Source: Aquatica leii (taxonomy: Eukaryota > Arthropoda > Insecta > Coleoptera > Lampyridae). Taken from it: a stretch of 64,000 nucleotides of DNA. This document shows, piece after piece, positions 58,201 to 64,000 of the stretch; position 1 is the first letter of the stretch; each line of letters begins with the position of its first letter. The stretch lies in assembly GCA_035610365.1 (NCBI GenBank), contig CM069439.1, positions 620,001 to 684,000 on the forward strand. The letters are read 5' to 3'. Position numbers and translations under genes: made by a program. The notes below the pieces were generated by a model. It had not been told where the DNA came from and made no database searches. It worked only from the letters and a program-made list of their open reading frames with translations.

Positions 58201-59293
58201 ACTAGTGAAAAGTGTCGAGCACCAGCGTGGACCGATCGGGTATTATGGAAACGTCGTCCGTCCTTTTTCGAAGGTGGAGGCGGAAATAATGAAAATTGGT
58301 CGCCTGGTACTTTACTTCATTATGGTAAAGCCGAACTGAAACAGAGCGATCATAGACCTGTTGTTGCTGTAATTGACATAGAGGCTTGTACCGTAAATCA
58401 GGAATTACGGGAACAGGTGTTTTATCAAGTGATAGCGGATTTGGGGCCACCGGATGGAACTATTATTATCCATTATGAAGGAACGGTGGACAACGACGAA
58501 GGATCGGTTTTTGACGATAATCTGATGATGGCGCTTTTACAAGAACTGTCACAAATTGGCGAGGTGGTTTTGGTTCGATTTGTGGCTGATACCATGTGGG
58601 TGACGTTTAGAGATGGTCAGTGCGCGCTTACAGCTGCTGCAAAGAAATTCGTTCGTGTAAGATTCTTGTCGGCTTAAGTTTTTTTTTGTTATTTACATTT
58701 TTTAGGTGCTTGATTACGATTTGACTATTTCGTTGAAGACACCGAATTGGGTTGAGAAAGCGAAAGAGGAAATAGTACTGTGCTCAAGCAACACGGTACC
58801 TTTATACGTACCGAGTGTTCAGCTAGAATATAACTGCAAGTATGTTTATTTATGTAAATTTTATGCTTAGCGTGGTTTAAGGTTTAGGCATTCCCGAAGT
58901 GAATAAATCCGTGCCGATTCGTACAGGCCCGCCTTCGAGACCACCTCCTCCTTCTGCACGTTCGCCTGTAACAACAAAAAGAACAATACCAAAAGTAAGT
59001 AATAGCAAAACGCGTTTGTATTACTAAGTGTCATTATTTGGTAGGCCGGAGTTATTAGCATTCCATCTCGGGATATTCCTACTGAAATTCCGAACACAAC
59101 ATTACCTCAAGAAGAATCTGGAATATATGAAGAAATAAACGACGATATTATAAGTAGACCTGAACCTCAAGGCCCTCCTCCACCTCCTCCTAGACCAGAA
59201 CCAGTTTTACCGCCTCTACCTCATCGAGCTCCTCCTCCAGTACCAGCCCGATGTGCTCCCCCACCACCATTACCGGCTCGTCCTCCACGTTAA
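49281..59293 (+). CDS. Synj: Synaptojanin, 17 exons, about 1111 aa
   Basis: Phosphoinositide phosphatase that strips clathrin coats during synaptic vesicle recycling. Exons: 49281-49407, 49457-49683, 53929-54062, 55183-55347, 55403-55547, 55650-55823, 55875-56041, 56094-56175, 56228-56380, 56986-57142, 57194-57673, 57723-57868, 57916-58053, 58102-58656, 58706-58835, 58888-58994, 59045-59293. Phases agree throughout (3336 nt), provided intron 15 uses a GC donor. Sac1 domain: residues about 10-500 with the C-X5-R-T/S motif [10 protein letters not shown] (C390, R396). Inositol 5-phosphatase: about 530-855 with [16 protein letters not shown] (731-738), PAWTDR (806-811) and SDHRPV (847-852). An RRM-like part follows. 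The last about 110 residues are proline-rich ([21 protein letters not shown]), the usual SH3-binding tail. All catalytic motifs are intact, so the gene looks functional. Most introns are 36-102 nt, while introns 2, 3 and 9 are enlarged by mobile DNA. Confidence 0.95.
50460..51015 (+). pseudogene. Mariner/Tc1-type transposase, internally deleted
   Basis: Within synaptojanin intron 2. From the ATG at 50545: [20 protein letters not shown] (N-terminal helix-turn-helix). After about 100 bp of broken frame comes the C-terminal half: HSPKATV-like, [48 protein letters not shown], and in another frame [20 protein letters not shown]. The end is the SPDLTPxDFFLWGYLKxxVY block that carries the last catalytic Asp. 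The middle, with the first catalytic Asp, is deleted. Same orientation as the host gene. Confidence 0.8.
51015..51300. repeat. Imperfect direct duplication after the mariner remnant
   Basis: Two copies of about 125-150 bp (51015-51138 and 51151-51299). Shared blocks include acatcaaaacatt, tggtctctttaac / tcgtctctttaac, ggacaacttcacgcactat / gaacaacttcacgcgctat and gtaaaactatcttaaa / gtaaaactaccttaaa. Confidence 0.7.
51290..52620 (-). mobile_element. Penelope-like element of a second lineage, degenerate
   Basis: Within synaptojanin intron 2, antisense to the gene. From 52614: an N-terminal coiled segment ([20 protein letters not shown]). From 52216: [40 protein letters not shown], the conserved LsxxExxLLxkGLnFxxtPk block of Penelope RT. 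From 51840: [20 protein letters not shown] (dkgnatVIMdxxdY-like). From 51640 in another frame: [10 protein letters not shown] and PITSSRN, then [20 protein letters not shown] (FDVesLfTNVPv with changes). No GIY-YIG end is seen. Sequence similarity to the other Penelope copies here is low, so this is a separate family. Confidence 0.85.
52800..53625 (+). pseudogene. piggyBac transposase, internally deleted
   Basis: Within synaptojanin intron 2. Plus readings: [15 protein letters not shown] (52805-52850; the RFDd.dtR block). [20 protein letters not shown] follows, with its frame broken (about 52926-52985). Next are VPKKNK-like and, at 53139-53327, a segment that includes [20 protein letters not shown] and [12 protein letters not shown], i.e. 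the KPExxxxYNxTKxxVDxxDxM block. Finally, at about 53455-53610, [15 protein letters not shown] and a Lys/Arg-rich end. The first catalytic Asp region is deleted and several stops occur. Confidence 0.82.
54081..55147. mobile_element. PIF/Harbinger-type non-autonomous element filling synaptojanin intron 3
   Basis: The ends are inverted repeats. The left starts AGTCCCATTTACAACCACTT and continues CTCTCGGCACA. The reverse complement of the right end starts AAGCCCATTTACAACCACTT and continues ATTCTCGGCACA. A 3-bp duplication TTA flanks both sides (54078-54080 and 55148-55150), as expected for PIF/Harbinger. The 1067-bp interior has one short frame (54409-54525, [20 protein letters not shown]) resembling the extreme N-terminus of Harbinger nucleases, but no nuclease domain. 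It starts 18 bp after the 3' end of exon 3. Confidence 0.85.
56600..56950 (+). repeat. Interspersed repeat copy in synaptojanin intron 9
   Basis: Right part (56825-56925: gagagggtcgtagatggtac, taaaagagcgcc, aactacagatcccatttgca, tctttcgaac) matches 61445-61550 in the same orientation (gagggtcgcaaatagt, taaaagagtgct, aattacagatcccgtttata, tctgtcgaac). Family unknown; an LTR or terminal part of a larger element is plausible. Confidence 0.65.
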
Positions 59294-61089
59294 AGATTTA
59301 CATATAAGTATGTTGTAACACATACTGGATATTTTCGGAATTTTAATTATGAGGGGCTTGTTAATACGAATGTTTTTCTTCAAATGTTTTTTTTTTGCGA
59401 CTGGTCTATTTCGGCTGTTCTTGATCATTAGGATATTAGTATCATTTGTCAAACTTGATCAAATTTATTGTTTTATATTGTTTTTTGACAGCATTAAAAT
59501 GGTAGTCGATTTTAGTAGGTTTATGGCTCGTACAGGGATAATCAAATTTATATTTTACGCATCTGTATTGGAAAATGTTCGTGTAAATGTTACATTACTA
59601 CTAAATTTATGGGACAATAACATTATCCATCTCATTTCTACTCGCCATTAAGGATATTATAAAACGTAATTAAATAGGTACTGTACTGTATGTATAACTT
59701 GTGGACGTAACGGAATCACGAACTTTTCTGGTATCTAACAATAATCGAAAAAATCCTTGTACGACAGATTTAATTCCTTTAATCCTAGTCAAACTTATTA
59801 GTTTATGATTCAGTATTTTCACTAAGTAAGTGTAGAGATAGCCAAAGTAGCTGTTTGCAGCTTTTCTTGCCTGATATATTTTTTAAATAAAGATTTATCT
59901 ACTCCTTTATGGTTTAAAATGAGTAGGCTGTAAAAAATACATTTAAATAAGTTTTAGAAAGAAATTGTTAATACTCGTCCTTGACAAAATTTTGTTATAG
60001 TAATCGTATTGATAGAAGAATAATGTTCGAATATATAATCGTATCTAAATAAATTCGAATTTTAATGTATCAACCAGCTCGATCGTGTTTATTCTTGGTA
60101 CATGAATTCATTTAGGTACGTTTATACACCTAAGGTATAAAATTTTCGGCGTAGGAGTATGCTTTTTTTTAATTTGCTCAAACTACTGTTATTAAAACGA
60201 ATTATTTTGGATTTGATAGCCAGTATACCTTGATCTGAAAGTTGATATAGTACTTACTGATATCCTGTAAATGTAAATGGCTATTAGTCGTGTAACACAA
60301 TTTTTCGATAATTTTGTGTTAGTAAATAATTGCAGTAATCATTTTATTGTTAATTTAAACGGAAAGTAGTTGATCTTGTACCCAGTTGGTTTAGTTCCTA
60401 GGAACTTTTCTTAATTTTGCGTCAATATATTTATTTAAATGCACAAATGTGATCAAATAATTTAGTGATACTATAAGTACCTATGCAGTGTGCAATTGCA
60501 TTTGGAAGGCTCATGCGTGGAATAAAAGTAGTAACTAATATAACATATACATTCCATTAGTCGTTTTACCTCTTATTCGGTGTACGTCGTTATAATTTAT
60601 TATCTTAACGCATCCTTTCCGGTGGTATTTTGTTATAAATAATGCTCTTCAGTTTATATGTCAACGAAAAAGTACTATTTAATGAAATTATATTTCTAAT
60701 GTTGTATAAAAATGTATATTGAGCTATAGTTGAAATTTTAATGTCTAATATAAATCAGTACAGGCCAGTATACACTTCTAATTAAAAAGTTAATTATGTT
60801 TTTCTATTTATTCTACTCTATTTAAAATTCATTTTTATTGACACAAATAGTTAATTTTTTAATTATTAATTATATACAGCATCTACTGTTAGTTGCTTGT
60901 TTATGTTATTAAAAAAATTAAATCTAAATATGTAAGAAAATACATGTTGTTTAGTTCAATAAAAATTAATATTGAGAATCGACAGTTTTAATAGTATCAT
61001 TCATGAACCGGGCTAGTTGAGAACTAACAAAACTAGGTGTGGCGAGGAACTAACACGAGTCGCACGGTATTTACAGTAACTTACAATAT
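59294..61089. other. 3' flank of synaptojanin
   Basis: Begins with the 3' UTR. Several AATAAA-type signals occur (for example ttaaataaag near 59886, aataaa near 60048). No other gene seen. The frame 59349-59651 is low-complexity. Confidence 0.5.
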
Positions 61090-61560
61090 ATTGTACTGGG
61101 CACTTCTAATAGTCGCGCAAAATTTATTAAGAATGACATTAGTATTGTCTGGTATCTACGCGTTCGTTTGTATCGGTCAGCATTTATCACTACTATTCTC
61201 TGAATGATAACACTTAATACGTGCACAGTTGTTTTGTTTTCAGATAAAAATATCTAGTTTTCTAATGCACATAATTATTTTTTACTAACCACACCATTTT
61301 ATACCTAATTTTGCAGAATGTAAAACTTCTAATCCATTTTTGGAGAGTATTTCTTAACTGATTGTGCAGCGAATTCCTTATTTAAATGTTTTTTGTATTG
61401 TTTTTAAATATGTTACCTGAATTTACCCGGCGGCTAGCTTAATATTACGAAGAGGGTCGCAAATAGTCCTTGGTGTGCTAATTAAGATAAATAAAAGAGT
61501 GCTAAATCTAGGAAATATAAATTACAGATCCCGTTTATATCTGTCGAACAATGAAGGTAA
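61090..61560 (+). repeat. Second copy of the interspersed repeat
   Basis: Downstream of synaptojanin. Shares the blocks described for 56600-56950, at lower similarity on its left half. Confidence 0.55.
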
Positions 61561-62020
61561 ACAAATTTCAAAACAAGTGCCTATAACAGCAAATATATTT
61601 GTTTCAACGAAGAGGGAGAGTGTAAAACTAGACTAATATGTCATTGAGATTTCGGTATAATTAGCTTACTGATGTTGCAGGCCCCTTACATTACGCAACA
61701 CTTCGTACATATAATTATTTTATTACAATCCGAAAGGATAGCTAAATAGGTAAGCGAAAAAAAACGATGCGGATCCAGTGATTGTTGCAATCAGAAGCAG
61801 AACGCACTTGTGATAAATTTAATCTGTAAAGACACAAATAAATCTGCATGCATTAGTCGTGATACCACATATAAGTCGTACGTATTTACGTTCAACAATT
61901 GACCATATTCAGGCGTTTTTTTGGACTCCAGGTTTACCGTTTTTGGGCTGGTCAAACTACTACATTTTCAATTACCCTCAAGAAATACAAACTCCCATTG
62001 GGTGCCGAGACAAGACATTG
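61561..62020. other. Spacer, nothing recognised
   Basis: No coding signal. Confidence 0.4.
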
Positions 62021-62140
62021 CAGTGATCTGTCAAATCGGGTTTAATATGGCATCGTTTTGGTGTTGCTGGAGAATATGGACAAAAAGATTTGGTTGTTAT
62101 AAATTTATTGTTGCTACTAACCCGATTTGACAGATCACTG
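62021..62140. mobile_element. 120-bp MITE-like element with perfect 22-bp inverted ends
   Basis: Left arm 62021-62042 begins CAGTGATCTGTCAAATCGGG. The right arm 62119-62140 is its exact reverse complement. CAGTG ends are common in hAT and some other DNA transposons. No matching target duplication is visible directly outside, so the superfamily is open. Confidence 0.7.
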
Positions 62141-62154
62141 GAATTTATTCTCAG

Positions 62155-62310
62155 TAAACACACGACGTCCCAGGGACGTTCGTTTTATGTCTAAATGATG
62201 TCTTTACATCTCGGGATTTAAAACGGACTTCTTTAGGATGTGTTTAATAGGACGTCTTCAGAATGTCAATGAACGTAAGATAGGATGTCCTATGCGGGAA
62301 AACAAATTTA
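62155..62310. repeat. Degenerate GACGTC/GGATGTCC repeats
   Basis: Repeated short motifs: acgacgtcccagggacgttc, aggatgtgtttaataggacg, agataggatgtcc. Imperfect units of about 20-45 bp. Unknown repeat family. Confidence 0.45.
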
Positions 62311-62589
62311 GGCGTTTGTCAATTCATATTTCTAATCGAATTTTTAAAAAATTCAAAAGAACGATACCCCAAAAACCAAAGAGACTTCAACTAACAGAAG
62401 GATGTATCAAAAGAAAGGCACTTGTTGTAAAGTCGACAGTAGTCGAAACGCTAGAAATGTAAAGAAATCAACGTAGTCCTACAGACCTTACCGAACAAAA
62501 CTCCAGAGCAAACCAACCGAAACAGAAGATGTATAGAAAAATGAAGTCAAGGATAACACTTTTATTTACAAATCGAACGTATGTATACA

Positions 62590-64000
62590 ATGCAATGACG
62601 GCGTGGGTCAAACGGGTAGAGCGGCTTGTTTGGACAGTCCTCGTAACGGACACGAATCAAGAGCGATGGGCACGAGGTCTACTCTTGGCGTAGTGCTTTT
62701 GGCGCTTAGGCGGTGTCGGTGGTAGCGGCGTGACCATTAACGGTATCGGCAACCGCTGACGGAAAGCTCTGAAGGTGTTTCGCCGCTGTCGACGTTGACG
62801 ACCGGCTTTTGTATGTCTGTAATAACCTGTTGCATTTTTTCCAGGCTGTAGAAACTCCGGACAGAGAATGCTTTCCTGGCTGTTTTGTGCTCCTTATAAA
62901 CTCGTATATGCGGGCGTGTCTTAGCGTAGGGGTAGTTTGGTAGTGTATGTTTTAGCGCGTGGGGGTAGCCTCATCTCTATATACCCTCTTTCTAGTCACA
63001 TTTCAAATCGTATCGGGTGGCGGATTCTTATCCTGGAGCGGATTCTCGTAACTTCACTTGTCTCTTGTAGGATCGTGTGACGTTGTTTTTCGTGAATGCT
63101 GATTTTACATATTCTGTTGTCACCGTGTAGGGTTTTCTATCCTTGTATAGCTATGCTACATAGTTTTCTGGTTCTATCGATTTTTTATTTGGCTGGTGGT
63201 TCAGAAATCGCCTGGTATTGGAATGCTTTCTACGTACACCATTTCTTGTGCTATGGCGGATACATTTGCTTTCCATGCCGTTTTTATCCCTAGTAAAATG
63301 ATGGGTAATGCGTCATACCAATCGTTAGTGTTGTGGCACATTAAGGCTGTTTTCAGCTGGCGGTGGAATCTTTCTACTAGGCCATTCGCCTGCGGGTAAT
63401 ATGTTATCGTTCTACACCTCATGATCCAGATACGTGTTCGAGCTGCTGAAAAAGTCTTGCTTCGAAGTGCCTTTCCTCATTTGTGGTGACTTTTAATAGT
63501 GTTCCAAACCTTGCAATTCAGTGGGCGAAAAATGCTCATGCTACGGTATGGCTTCTGGCCAACGTGAGAAACGGTCTACGCATGTAATAATGTATCTGCA
63601 TCCGTTTGACACCGGTAGTGGTCCGACCAAGTCGATGTGTACGTGGTTGAATGTTGCTGATGGTGCTTGGAGGCTTGATACGAGCGGTTTGTTGTGTCTA
63701 GTCACCTTAGAAGTTTGGCAATGTGTGAACTGCTGTTCCAATGCCGACAATCGCTTTTAATGCCGGGTGTGCAATAGTTAATGTAGGCTTTCAAAAGCCT
63801 GCCGTTTGAATAGGTTGGTGACGTTTGCTGTGGACATGTCGCAATACATTCCGGTTGTGCGCCCTGGCATACGTATTTTCTTGAGCGGGTTGTTTAGTCG
63901 TAATTCGTTTTGTAGTTCTTTGTCGTTTTCTTGGTACTTCCCTATATTCTCAAAGTTGATTACTGTCATGAGCTGATTTACCCTGGACAGTGCATCGGCC
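62590..64000 (-). mobile_element. Ty3/gypsy element, pol 3' part, runs off the window
   Basis: Minus reading from 64000: ADALSRVNQLM (end of RNase H), NDKELQNELRLNNPLKKIRM, then an H2C2-like zone with frame breaks (LLHTRH, QQFTHCQTSKVTRHNK). Integrase core follows: FNHVHIDLVGPLPVSNGCRY (first Asp), then CVDRFSRWPEAIP. After breaks comes YYPQANGLVERFHRQLKTAL (63392-63333, catalytic Glu), then DALPIILLGIKTAWKANVSA. The second catalytic Asp region (tDrG) is not in an open frame. The G+C-rich sequence 62640-63100 probably holds the end of pol and the 3' LTR, whose borders I could not fix. RT and gag lie beyond the window. Different family from the 21-25 kb element. Confidence 0.88.

Noticed and set aside
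63096-63399. Plus-strand frames near the right end
   Set aside because: They are antisense to the gypsy integrase on the minus strand.
1-64000. CRISPR arrays, bacterial operons, tRNA or rRNA genes
   Set aside because: No regularly spaced direct repeats with unique spacers, no ribosome-binding-site-led gene strings, and no tRNA-like T-loop or rRNA sequence was seen. The window is eukaryotic.

Overview
This is nuclear DNA of an arthropod, most likely an insect. The evidence is strong A+T richness, split genes with introns of about 35-60 nt, a clear synaptojanin gene, and the mix of transposons (Penelope-like, R1- and jockey-type LINEs, Ty3/gypsy, PIF/Harbinger, piggyBac, mariner, hAT, pogo-like). 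I cannot name the species or order.

Three host genes can be modelled with confidence. Synaptojanin (49281-59293, +) has 17 exons and about 1111 codons: a Sac1 lipid phosphatase, an inositol 5-phosphatase and a proline-rich tail. Its second intron is filled with mariner, Penelope-like and piggyBac debris, and its third intron is almost entirely one 1067-bp PIF/Harbinger insertion. Two secreted or single-pass membrane protein genes of unknown function lie on the minus strand at 27865-28790 (3 exons, 180 aa) and 37296-38641 (2 exons, 431 aa). They look like paralogues.

Most of the rest is decayed mobile DNA. 1-10.5 kb: a Penelope fragment, a transposon-derived gene remnant, an R1-type LINE, and a Penelope/jockey chimera. 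11-14.3 kb: a Penelope-like element bounded by inverted repeats, with a jockey fragment and a hammerhead-like terminal repeat beside it. 16.9-17.7 kb: a gypsy fragment. 18706-25620: a PIF/Harbinger element with matching terminal inverted repeats, a nuclease gene, a MADF/BESS gene, a captured copy of an exon of the host gene at 28 kb, and a nested gypsy retrotransposon (21381-25544) with 238-bp LTRs and a 5-bp target duplication. 26.3-34.4 kb: pogo-like, Penelope, piggyBac and hAT fragments. 62.6-64 kb: another gypsy element running off the window.

The most unusual region is 40.4-44.6 kb, a broken-up plus-strand gene block resembling a virus-like element. It holds a double-jelly-roll-type capsid gene, a second capsid-like gene, a cysteine-protease-like gene and a small basic protein with a Gly/Ala-rich hydrophobic segment. 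No polymerase, integrase or terminal repeat was recognised beside it. All its genes carry stops or frameshifts.

Work was by eye. Boundaries of degenerate elements are approximate, whereas the host exon boundaries, the LTRs and the two Harbinger-type ends are exact as read.
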